This document shows positions 9,089 to 22,000 of a stretch of DNA of 64,000 nucleotides, one piece after another. The DNA lies in NCBI GenBank assembly GCA_004352715.1, contig SCFE01000117.1:243426-307425 (forward strand). Direction: 5' to 3'. The position numbers and the translations under genes are program-made. Positions within the stretch are counted from its first letter, which is position 1; every line of letters starts with the position of its first letter. The notes beneath the pieces were generated by a model. The model did no database searches. It saw only the letters and a program-made list of their open reading frames with translations, and was not told the origin of the DNA. Source of the DNA: Hofstenia miamia. Taxonomy: Eukaryota > Xenacoelomorpha > Acoela.

Positions 9089-12000
9089 GTACGAAATAAT
9101 TTTGTTATTTAACTCCAAATTCATTTATTTTACATATTTATTACCTCAAATTGTATAATAATTTATAAAGCTTCCTCTATTAAATCAAGTGTTAGGATGT
9201 TTTACTAGATGTCCGTTTAGTTTTACTCTAAGTTGGGCAATTATAAATTATGTTATTATATTTTTATTATATATTATTTCTTAATTATACAGTAGAACTC
9301 ACCCTCTATAGTGAACATCCGCTATAATGAAATTCTTCTATAATAGACTCCCTCTATAATGAACATTCTTCTTCTTCCTCTGTAATGAAGTTTCTCTATT
9401 AAAAATGCTACTATAATCAAACTTCATGGTGTGATATTTCCTAGTTCATTTGGAATTCCTCTATAGAAGAATTAAATATGCAATAATTTTATTTTTTCAG
9501 ATGTTATAAATGTAATTATTTTATATGCTAAACAAAAGCCCCTCATTATGGGGAGTAAATTTAGCAAATATACATTACAATATCTACCAATATTTTGTTG
9601 TAGTGTAGTTACCCTGATCACAGCGTTTGCTATATACTTGCAATAAATAGAAGAGTAACTGAAGTATTTTTTCATCCTCAATAATGAACTGAATCCTCTA
9701 TAGTAACCAACCACAATTCACTATAGAGGAGGTCTACTGTATATATTATATTATTTTCTTAATTTTTATGAGAGCCGGCCAAATGCATTGCAAAGTGAAA
9801 TAAAACAATCAAAGCACTTTAATTACTGTTCAGGGACACATAGCGGAGATGGGTTTGGACTATCTTCACGCCTATTGCTTGTGCCAAATTTTGCAATTTG
9901 TTAGTGTCCAGACATCCGTAGGTCAAACCATAATGCGTTTTGTTTTGTGCTTACTCTGCAATACGCCGGCCTTGCAACACAATAGAACACCGTTATATCG
10001 TTTCGAAAAGCCTTCAAATCCTGAAAACCTACCCGACTGGCTATTCGGGAATTGATAATCAGAAATCGTGAAAATGGAATAATAATTCAAGAAATAATCA
10101 AATTTATCAATAATAATTCAATCCACTGTGTCCCGAATTTGGAAGCGGTACCAGAAGAGAGGTACTACTGACGTTAGAGCAAGGAGTGGGTAAATTAAAA
10201 AAACCACTCCCAAGGCGAACTGAACCTTGACCAGAAATTCACAAATGCACCGAAATTGACAGCTCGCCCATTAAAAAGTAACTGGGTTTTTAGCAATAAT
10301 GTTAGCCCCATTACCGTCAAGCGGATCCTTAGGAAATATGAATCATATGGTCACGTAGTCTCTCAAAGGTTCAACTGACGAAATAATAATTTGTGGCTGT
10401 ATGTGATAGAACAGTGCTACTGATTATAACCTTCAGTGACGAGGCCATATTCCAAGTTGCGCTCACGCGAAGGGAGTACATGAGGTGACCACTTCGTTAG
10501 AAGGAGCGATTTATGCCCTAATACATCAGCAAAATCGTGAAATAGGGCCAGTGGTAGTATCATGGGCTGAAGGTTCAGTCGGCGCGGAGGACTGGAAGAC
10601 TTTTCAGGATGGAAACATCTATTACCAGGGCGGATCATGCCACAGGTGTCTGCATAAGAAAGAATGGATGGAAGATAACTATGTGTTTTGTCAATTTGTC
10701 TGGCGGAGTCCCCAGATTATAATATAATAGAGCATTCGTGGGTACATTTGCTGATGTCTGGATGCATGCCCAGAAAAAAGCTGCAGAACTCTGGAAAGCT
10801 GTAAAGGTTTCCTTCCCAATTAATTGAAAATTGGTTTTTATCTCTACCAAAACACTTGGAAATCGGACTTAATGCCAAATAGTGACCTACGATTAATGCA
10901 TAGTTCGAAGAAGCCCGCTGATAGAGTAGAAGCTAAAGGGTTCTTGAAAAACGGTAGGGGCTATACGCTTTCTGGAAAATTCTTTCGAAAATTTTCATTA
11001 AATGTATCTTACTCACAATTATGTGTTGAATAGTTAAATGTTTTGCAGTTATAGGCAAAGACAGTCAATTTATCTGAAACCAAATTCAATTCGTTTTCGT
11101 CTGAATGTAGAAATGGATTAGCGTTTATGACGATATTCAGGGGTTCCTAGTATTACAATGTTTCCAATATCGAAATCTTGCTAAGGATCTTAAAAATTGG
11201 TTCAAGAGTGCCGTCTAATTTTATAATTAAGACATACATATATTTTAAATTAGCAAAAGGAAGCATTTTATTAAAATCTCTCTTAAATAATTTTTTTCGA
11301 TATTTGCAGCAAATTTAAAATTATCAAAATTGAATTGTTTAACCTTAAACAGTTTGGTGTCCTTTTTCAAGAACAAACTATTAGCCACATTTACAAAAAA
11401 TTTTCTCCGATCCTATTAGCAAATTTGAAAATCTTGGGGTATGGGTAGGTGTATTGAAAAACATACTTTAATGAAATTTTGAAAATTTCTATTAAAGCGT
11501 ATTGCTGTAGTAGAGGTTGTTGAAAAGATTAACAAGTTTTCTTTGAAAATTTGGAATTTTTGAAAAAGATTTAAATTCTCTCTACCTAATGTTCATGTAT
11601 ATATGATATTTTGAGCCCATGGAAGCAGCAAAAAACTTTGACTGTTTCTCGATGTGTGCAAAGATATCCGAAGCCCATTGAGGACGGACTGTGCGCAAAG
11701 TGTGAGGCCGATTTAGAGCGAAAAAGAAAGAGGTGACACCCCTCGATCACGTGGTGCTTTCAAAGTGAGCATAGCTTTAATATCCATTAACGTTTTAGAA
11801 AATTTTTATAGGGTCATAAAAAATTTCAAAAAATCCCCAGGCTGTTTAAGGCTAAAAAATTAGTTAAAAATATGGGTTTTCTTCAAGTGGGAAATATGAA
11901 TATCAATTGTGTGATCGAACTAAAGTAAACAGTTGATTTCTCATTAACAGGGATAGACCCTACGGAAGTCTATAATTTTAATGTTAATATTGAGAAAGAA

Positions 12001-15000
12001 TGTTTTATTAGGAATGAATCTAAGGTGCCGATGTAATCTTAAGCACAACAATATGAAATTTTTTCTATAATTGCGCAATCGAAAAGTTTTCATACAATCC
12101 GCTTAAAATTCATCTTGTGACAAATAATTTAAAACGTCCTTTTCGTTGATTTCACATATCATTCGATTGTAACTTCCACAAGTTTCAACAATAATGTATT
12201 TGAAACCGGGGATCAAAACTAAGCAGTTGTCATATCCTGAGTACGCTACATAGTCTGAATAGCCTGATGCATTTTTCAAATTCATGATTGATTGCGAAAT
12301 TCCGTTACCGCTCATCCAACTGAATTGGAATTTGTGAAGGAAATCTGTTGCTGCTAGCCAGAAACTGGCAAATTCAAAATCCTCAATTTTATTCAGCAGA
12401 AATTCCAGTTCTTCTGTATTTTCAATCACTGCGCCCTTTGCATTATCAATTCCAAAACAAAATTCTAAGGCATCATGCCATTGGTCTCTTGATGACGTAA
12501 TGCAGTAGCATTTGGAGTATTTATTGCAAAAAAAGTACTTGCATTTTTTTGCTAAACTTCTTGAATCTGAAACTCTAATACGTTGCTCTTCAGTAGACTC
12601 AAGGCGACCTGAAAATGTGCAAAGTGCGGGATAGTAAGCAGAACAGGGAGTTTCTAATAGATGACCCTTGTTTTCACGTACTTTATAACGTATAAGACAT
12701 AGACGATTACGCTCATAATTCTTTTCCCATTGAAATTCATTTTGACTAATGCCTTTTTTTTCCTCAAACCACATCCATTCATCTTCTGCTAACAAATTTG
12801 TTGCGCCTATCATCCCATGTAAATTTTCACCTAGATTTATAACATATGATTGCTCATGTATGTCCTCAAACCAAACAAGGCCGTCAAACCCTAATTCATA
12901 GTCACATCGATAATGTGCATCATGCCAATTGTAAAGCCCGGAAATGAATCTCGTATAGCAGTAACAGTTCTTTTTATTGCATGAAAATTTTTCGCAGACC
13001 CGTTTTAGATATTTTCTGGTTGTGGTATTGAATTGTTTTAAGTTGTCAATGTTTTTTAGATTATCGAACGCCTTTTCCATTTTTCTTTTACAAATAGCGA
13101 AATATGGAAATTTGCGAAAATAAATTCGGCAGGGAGCTGGTTGCACCCAGTTGCCTCTTCCTTTTATGAGGCAATTCGTTGGGTACAAATTGTCATACGT
13201 TGTCAATGAATAGAATCCCTGTTGATATTTACTGTTGTCTATCCAGTTGATGTTGTTTGAATCATTTAGACGATAAGCACCAATCCACATGTATCTGCTA
13301 CGTATGCTACTAGATCTTGCAATAATATTAAACTCATTCCATTCCAATATTGAACTAAAAATTGCTAATTGACCTTTACCATTGAAAAGAGATTGGCATA
13401 TGTTTTTCATTTCAAACCAATTTCCAAACTTTGTTGTCAAGCAATAGCATTTTTCAGCATAGCAGACAACATCTTTGCAATTACTGATTACATCAAGCGA
13501 AGTATTGATGGATATATATACATTCGAATGTTCGGCTTTCATAATTGCAATTTCATTTTCTTCTGCTTCAGCTACCAATTCCACGTCTCTTATGCTAACA
13601 AAATTTATTGACGTTGTAATTAACAAAATAACTAAAAATAAGTGAAGTCTGTTTGCAGTGAACCATTCCGAAGCCTTAAGAAAGTAATAGTTTTCTAGTA
13701 CAGTTTCAGTCCAATTATTCAATAGCATTGTTAAATCAATAACTGAAGAATGGCCCTGACGCGTTATCTTACGACAAAAGGCAAATAATGTATTAGTGAG
13801 CTCTTGTTACTAAATTTGCTGTGCATTCACTGTAAAGTTATTTGTTCTCTTCACAACTTATTTGATGTTGTTCAGAGTAATTTCAAAAGCTTGTTATGCA
13901 AATGTTTCGCACTATAACAAAAGTCTAGTGTTATTTTATTTTTTCAAATCAATTTACAGTGGTGGTTTGAACAGGGGTTGGGCGAAGTTGATTTGTGGGA
14001 GCACTTTTCAACTAGAACGACGAGATCTGGGTAAGGGTTTAGCGGAATTTATTTTTCCGATCTCATTTAGTGCCATACATTTGGACGTTTTGTATTACAG
14101 ATACATATGTTGACAAACATTTAGCAACAGCTTCTTAAGTATAACTTTTCTTAACTCCAACAGACCAAACCAGAAATAGACATGGGCCGAGGTATTGTAG
14201 ATATGACAATTCTGATGATATTGGGGTTGAAGGTTTGTCCATGTATTATTTTATATATGAATAAGGCAACCAGAATGAAAGTCAAATTTTAAACAAACAA
14301 CTAAACAATCAGTGACATTGCATGTCTATAAATGTGTTTATGGTAAATTTCATACAATGCTGCTTAAAAAAACAAAAAGTGACCATTTTACATGGTTGGC
14401 AATATATGAACTAATCAAAAGCATAGAATGTAATTGAGATTGTCAGTAAGCGTAGTTTATTAGTAAACACCTCAACAGGCCTGCAAGGGCTACACTTCAT
14501 CGCCAAAAAACAAAGGAAGTGAGCTAGAATTAACAAATGAGAACAAGCACCTTAAATGTATATAGAATTAGCTATTTTATCTTTTCGAAATTGAAAGGCC
14601 TTCACAAGCACCTAGCTGAATGAAGAGAGCTAATTCTAGTCACTCTATCTAGCAATTTCAGTCCCTCCACTCTGAATTATTTTCATTTTGTTTGGTGATT
14701 TTTCAACAATTACATTTTAGTTAATCCATTGATTTTGTTCAATGTATTCCCTCAAGACACAAACCCAGAAGAAAAACGGTTAATAACTGTTTTTCTTAAA
14801 ATGTTTTTCATCAGGTAGTTCCTCACCAAATCTGTCAATTTCCACTGCAAGTAATGTAAAAAAGCAAATTAAAAAAGTAATGCATTTAAAAGATTAAGTC
14901 CAAAAACAACCTATGGACTACTAGTGCCTTATTTCTGAATTCATAATTGCCCTTCCAATAGAGGATTGAATTTGATGTGTAAAATGCGTAAACTGGTGCT

Positions 15001-18000
15001 ATGAAACACACTCAATCTACATACATGTAAGCTGTTCAAAATATTTCTGCTTTACTCCATTTGAGAGACTCTTAGATGAATGCGCAATTCTTGGTTCGCT
15101 ATCAAGTCAGAATCTCATAGACAGCGATCCAATCGGGTCACTCATGTTAGATTGACTGACGTGTAGTCCCCACATTGCATAATAGATGATGTGAGAAATC
15201 TGGAGGCAACCCCTGCAAAAAACGTGCGGACTTTGTGAAGGCTATAGAGGGAGGTTTCCCCACCATATCATTGACAATTTGTTTTTAGCAAAACGGTTCT
15301 AAAGGTCAAGGTGTGACCTAAGACTAAGAAGTCTAAATCTGTGCGCAATTGACAGTTTAGAATGTAGATATTTCTTGTTTTTGTGTTTTGTACTTCTAAT
15401 ACATTATTCAAACTAAACAGGGGCAAAAATGAAATTTTGAGAAGTGTTTTGCCCGACAATACAAACGAATTTCAATTATTTCTTTAATAATATTAATCAC
15501 CGATGTTAAAAATTTTATGTACTTAAACTTGGTTTTGAAATTCTGACTGTTTAGTGCATGCATACATTACGTACATATTGAACTAGCTTTTCTTAATATA
15601 CGGCGTTTAGTGCATGCATACATTACGTACATATTGAACTAGCTTTTCTTAATATACGGCCAGTATCTCAAATTGCTTAAATATAATTACATATATGCAA
15701 TTATACATGTATATAATGATATTACCGAGCCATAGTTATGTAGTTATATATAATTATATTTTGTAAGCTGTATGATTGCGCAAGATTTTACTGTTAAATG
15801 GTTTTCGTTTAGTTGAAAAATACTCTTTTTGCGTTTTCATAATCTTTAAATTTTTAAATCTATGCTCTGATTCGTCGGAATATAAAGCGAACGCCGACTT
15901 ACGTACGTTTTGTGCACAATAATGGAATAGCTAAAATCAGTATGAATGAAAAGAGTGACGCCTTTAAATATTTAATCGCTCGATTTATTAACTTAATTTC
16001 TACTACTTCCTTTAATTATTCATACGTTAAATTTTACTATTCCCACAAGTATGCTGAATTATTAACGACTGCTTTCTTTGATTTGCTTTTTGTTTATCAT
16101 CTGGACTTCCTTATATCTTTACATTTCATTCATTTTATGATTCCATCGGCCAGCGTTAATGTTTTAAGCGATAATTTTTTATTAATTTTTAATTTTATCA
16201 GTTTTTTGTTTCTGCCATTCTATTGCATCATGCAATTTTATAATCTTTAATATTTGAAATTAATGTCCCATCATTTTAATGATATTTTTGTTAGAAACTT
16301 TAAGATGAAAATGCTGCGCTCTGATTGTGTATATACCCAAGTCGGAAAAGTCAAATATTTATATACTTAAAAAATTTAATATTAAACAGAGATTATCCAT
16401 GCTAATGCCAAGTGTGCCCTAAAAGAGTTTCCAGTGTTTAAAATGGTCTGCTGTTCACCAATCAATTTCTGTTGGGAATTTTATAACCATTTCCCACCTT
16501 TACACTATTTTAATGAGCAACTTGATAAATAAGTGATGTTTTGCGATATTTGATTTAACGACAGCTGATAAATTTCCCTCCAACTTCCACACGTTCATAA
16601 AAGATTTAGGTTTTGTTCGGTTTGCACCTTGTAATTTATGTCCTAATGTTAGATTTAATTTTTAACACTTGCTATAAACAAATCCCATAACTCGCAATAA
16701 AGGTTACATATTTTTAATTATGTAAATGTTTGCGTGTTTCGTGTGCAACAGCCACTAAAACATCAATGTTCTCGTTAATGAGCACAGATAATTTTAAGGA
16801 ATTGCTTAAATGTTCGCTGAATTTTGTTGTAAATTTTTTGCATATGTGTAGTGTAACCAGAGTTGAAGCTTAATAATATTTAGTATTAAATATGATTATT
16901 TAGGTCTCTGCGCGCAATTGGGATCAGAATGAGGAGTTCCCACAATTTGCCGGCGGACACTGCATGCTGTCAGACGGATACGAAGAGCTCATCATCCGAT
17001 TGTCACATAACCTCTCCGCGCTCCTTAATACTATTGTCACTAAAGTAGACTACTCCGAGTCAGAGATTGTTGTCACACTCGCAGATGAATCTACTAGAGT
17101 TTGTGACAAGGTCGATATTTCTGTTTATAACATACAACTACCTAGTGTATCATTATGTTGCATCAATATAAAAGACATGTCATTTTAAGATCAACAATAC
17201 TGTAACAAAAGTAACATTTTACAATTGAAGCTCAAACATGAGGATTATTATAAATAATGTTCAATCAGATCTCCATTGTTCTCAATCACTAATTGCAAGC
17301 CTCTTTTGAGATGATGAATGGCTACTCCATATTCGCCCGGAGTGATACGGGCTTGTTCTTCTTGTATGCGCCGTTTTAGATGTGCGAGATCATTAGGTTG
17401 GCCAGCCCTATATATTCTGGTTTTCAACAAAGACCAAAACCAATAATCGAATGGCAAAAGATCTGGAGACCTAGCCAGCCAGTTAATCTCAAACCCACGG
17501 CCAATAACCCGATCCAGAAAGGTTCTTTTCAGAAAATCTGTCACCAGGCGACTGTAATTTGGTGGCGCGCCGTCTTGTTGGAAAATAACGCTCGATAATT
17601 TCCTCTTCCTGCGTAAGAAAGGTACCACATTCTGCTCCAGTAACTGCAGGTAACTTTGAGCGTTCACAGTTTCGTCAAAAACAAATGGAGGTAAAGCAAA
17701 TTGTGGGCTGAATCCAGCCCAAACCATCACCTTGCAAAGATCTTGATTGACACATTCTAGGATTCATGTCAATCCATATAACGCAGTTATGCCGGTTAAG
17801 GTGTTCATCTAAAGAAAACGTTGCTTCATCGCTCCAGCAAATGTTGAGAATTTTTTCATCCCAATTTGCCAACATCAAATTAGAAAATTCCGCTCTCTTC
17901 TTGTCTGTTTCGTTAAGTTGTTGGTGCAGTGCGATTTTGTAGGGTAGAAGATTTAGTTTATTTCGCATAATACGATGAACACTCAAATGTGGAATATTGA

Positions 18001-19033
18001 TAGCTGCAGCGATTTGACTTGTTGATGATAAACTATATTGGCTCATTGATGCAATTTGTTCACGGGCCTCTTTCACTGCTTCCTGCCGATCACCTTGTAA
18101 TGACGGTCTGCCAGTACTGGTTCGTGCTTCAACCGATCAAAATCACTCGAATCATTTAACTGGATCACTTATGAATTTAAGTGTGCACGATGGTTTGCGT
18201 AAGTTATGAAGAATCTGATAGCGTCGTAGTGCTGCCGTTGAACTCTCACCATTCTTATAATAAAGATTGACTAACTGCGCTTTTTGTACAACTGTTAAAT
18301 CCATTTGAAATAAGAGGAAAAAAATAATGAACATTATTTATAATAATCCTCATGTTTGAACTTCAATTGTTCTTTTTGTTACAGTATAGTTGATCTTAAA
18401 ATGACATGTCTTTTATATTGATACAACATAATGATACACTAGGTATATTTGAAATTTTCAGTTCAGTTTCAAATTGCTTTAAATTTAATTGGCAACTAAA
18501 CATTTTCATAAAATCAAATTCATTTTGTAAATACCTCAATTTGTGTTATAATCGATTGTCCAAATTAATTTATCGATATTGGTTTAAGCTTATTTCTATA
18601 TTTACTAGAGTTTCCATTGGCTACCATCATGTAAACAAGGTATGCCTGTAGAAACTCACTTTCCTGAGCTGTTTCGTTTAGGTTATAATTGCAGTTCCAT
18701 TGTCCGTCCTTAAAAAGGATTCCATTCAATTTGTGCCTCCTCTGCCTCATCGCAAATTAACTGCCATCAACTCGCTGGGTGCAGGTCTAGTAGAAAAAGT
18801 AGCCTTAAAATTTGAGTACAGATTTTGGGAGAAGAAGACTGGTAAACAGGACTTCTTCGGTCATGTACCTAGTTCTGCCGAAGACAGAGGGCTTTTCTCT
18901 GTTTTCTATATCATACCCACTGTAAGCTTTGAACACTTATTTTATATTTAGTGTTGATAATAAATATATTTTGGATTTTTTGATGAAGTGCTTTAAAAGG
19001 TATATTTTAAGATTCAATTTTGTTTTTAGTCTA

Positions 19034-19067
<34 letters not shown>

Positions 19068-22000
19068 TTATTTATCTATATATATATATATATATATATA
19101 AGATGAAAACACCTCACTCTTTCTAATTGTCAATGTAAGATATTTTCTGCATATAAATACTTGAAAATTTATGCATATCTTTCTTGTTATTGCCTTCATA
19201 CCTTTCGCACCTAAGTTCCATTAAATATCAGTATTCAAAAATTCATTAAAATCTGGCAATATTTTGAATTGTGTTGAAATCAAATTTATTTCTTTATTCA
19301 CGGGTTTCTCAACCGTAATAATTAAGTTCTACTAATTTCTATTCCTAAAACACTATTCGAATTAACCTTCTATTTTATACCCCCATTTACCATTAAATCA
19401 GATTATAGCATGATTAATCGTCAGAATGTGACATTTTTGTAATTTCTTCGTTGCTGAGTTTTAATTGGTTATCACAATATTTTGTTTGGAATCTCTAAAG
19501 AGTGCATCCTACAAAGTTTGTGTAAATTTGGTTTTAATCCATGCTTCAATCTTTCCTTTATGATTTAAGGTGTGTTACATTAGCTACTAAAATCAAATAG
19601 TACAATTATATTGTCATTGAATAAAGACCTGAACAACTCAACATTACTGTTCCACAATTTCTTTGTCAGGGCTCATACTTGGGGTCACTTTTGTGTAACA
19701 TTCTGTCCCGCAGTTCAAAAAAGGAACATGGGAATGTTTCGAGAATGAACTTTCATCATCTTTGAAAACACCATCACAATGTCCCAGCATATGACTTGTA
19801 CATATAATAAATTTATTTGGCGTAAAAAACTGCATTATATATAGTAGATTATGTCTTTTCCTTTCCATAGTTAATTAATCTTGCTCAAAAGGCATAAAAT
19901 TAGTAAATTTAAGCGGAGTATAACTGAGAATAATCTAAGTTGAATTTTGACGAATTTACCAATTTTAAGATAGTACGTTATGCTGTAGTTAGTCATTACT
20001 TAAAATCATCTAATTCAACTAATTTTACTTTAGCGGAGTGACACAAATGGCGGTGGAGTATTAATGACAGTAGTTACAGGACAGTCAGCATGGCTTCTGC
20101 AAGACATGAAGGATGAAGAAGTTATCAACAGGTGTATGAGTGTTTTGACCAAAATTTTCCCAGACGAGGTAACATACTTGCGTTATACGTATTTCATAAT
20201 TAATATTTCGTCAGTTCCTTTCATATTTTTGAATGCAGTGGTTTTGCAATGGTCACGTTTATAGTTTCAAGTTAACGTTTTACTTCGCACTCCCTACATA
20301 TTCATTAGAGATTATTGCATGCGCATCTTTTGTGGTTTATTCGGGATCTCGCTTTAGCACTTGCAGATATGCAATGCCACTGATATTCCGTCGTTGAACA
20401 AAATTGGAATGAAGAGACTTACAATTATGTGGAATATTAATGTTTTATTAGATGTTTAGATTTTAATTTTTTTGCATATTCGGTAGATTTCATTTGATCA
20501 ACGACATACAATAAGAGAATTATTGTATTAGTTGGACGAATTTATTATTTTATCACGTGATGTGATCTTCTTCAAAATAATGTCAGAAAAGTTTGTCATT
20601 TTGAAAGAATTGTGTGCTTAGTGTGAACTTTTAGCCACATCTTCCATGGCCTTCGTATTATTTCGTTAGTCGCTGGTCAGGCAAGAAGCATATCAACATG
20701 GCGTATAGTTTTGTCAAGACCGGATGCAATGAGGATGCGTACGACATCATCGCAGAAACCATCTCTAACAAAGTTTTCTTTGCAGGAGAGGTAAATATTG
20801 TACTTTGATATGAACTCTGGGTTAACACCCAACTTCCAAGTTGTTGAAACATTAAAACTAATTGTACGATTTTTGACCTAATAGAGTGTCAATTCTTCTA
20901 ATATCTATACCAATAAATCTCCTCTTCCTGCTATAGTTAAGAAAGTTAATGTCGTGTTTGTAATTATCTTAAAGTAAATTGACTAACCATAGTTATTCTG
21001 TTAAAAGAATTTGTATTCATTATCTTAAGATAAATTTATGCAGAACATTGTTGCCACTCTCCTGTACTAAACATACCATCTACCATGTTTTTGCGGCCTT
21101 AAAGTGATAAAGTATAGTTTGTTATTAACAATTGTTGGTGATTTTTAAAATAGTTTCTTAGAGGTGTTAATAGTACTGAGTTATATTCTTAGGGTAATTC
21201 CAAGCTCATAGGAAGTTCTGCTGCTTCATCTATTCGCTGTCACTGATTGCGTTAAATCAGTTAAAGGAACTAAATTCATGATTCCTTTAACACAATGACT
21301 GCCTTGTCCCACATATGTGTGTGACATGGCTGTATAAACTTGGAGCCACGTCACACACAATTGTGACACGCTGATCGTCATTTTTTCTTCATTACAATCA
21401 TATCACTCATTTTTAGTAGAAATTATTGGCTTTTAAACATTGCAGACAAATGCGCGGCTGCTGAAAAAGTTTTGTGTGTGACGATCGCATTTAATGTTAA
21501 AAAAGTCATTTTTTCTTCATTACAATCATATCACTCATTTTTAGTAGAAATTATTGGCTTTTAAACATTGCAGACAAATGCGCGGCTGCTGAAAAAGTTT
21601 TGTGTGTGACGATCGCATTTAATGTTAAAAAAGTCATTTTTTCTTCATTACAATCATATCACTCATTTTTAGTAGAAATTATTGGCTTTTAAACATTGCA
21701 GACAAATGCGCGGCTGCTGAAAAAGTTTTGTGTGTGTGACGATCGCGTTTAATGTTAAAAAAGTCATTTTTTCTTCATTACAATCATATCACTCATTTTT
21801 AGTAGAAATTATTGGCTTTTAAACATTGCAGACAAATGCGCGGCTGCTGAAAAAGTTTTGTGTGTGTGACGATCGCGTTTAATGTTAAAAAAGTCATTTT
21901 TTCTTCATTACAATCATATCACTCATTTTTAGTAGAAATTATTGGCTTTTAAACATTGCAGACAAATGCGCGGCTGCTGAAAAAGTTTTGTGTGTGTGAC

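Noticed and set aside
9472-9714. 80-codon minus-strand frame as a MITE protein
   Set aside because: No motif, and it lies in a 450-bp non-autonomous element whose sequence is dominated by repeat units.
15912-16250. 112-codon frame as a membrane protein gene
   Set aside because: The Phe/Leu/Ile/Tyr-rich composition is what AT-rich DNA gives by chance; no supporting splice or family evidence.
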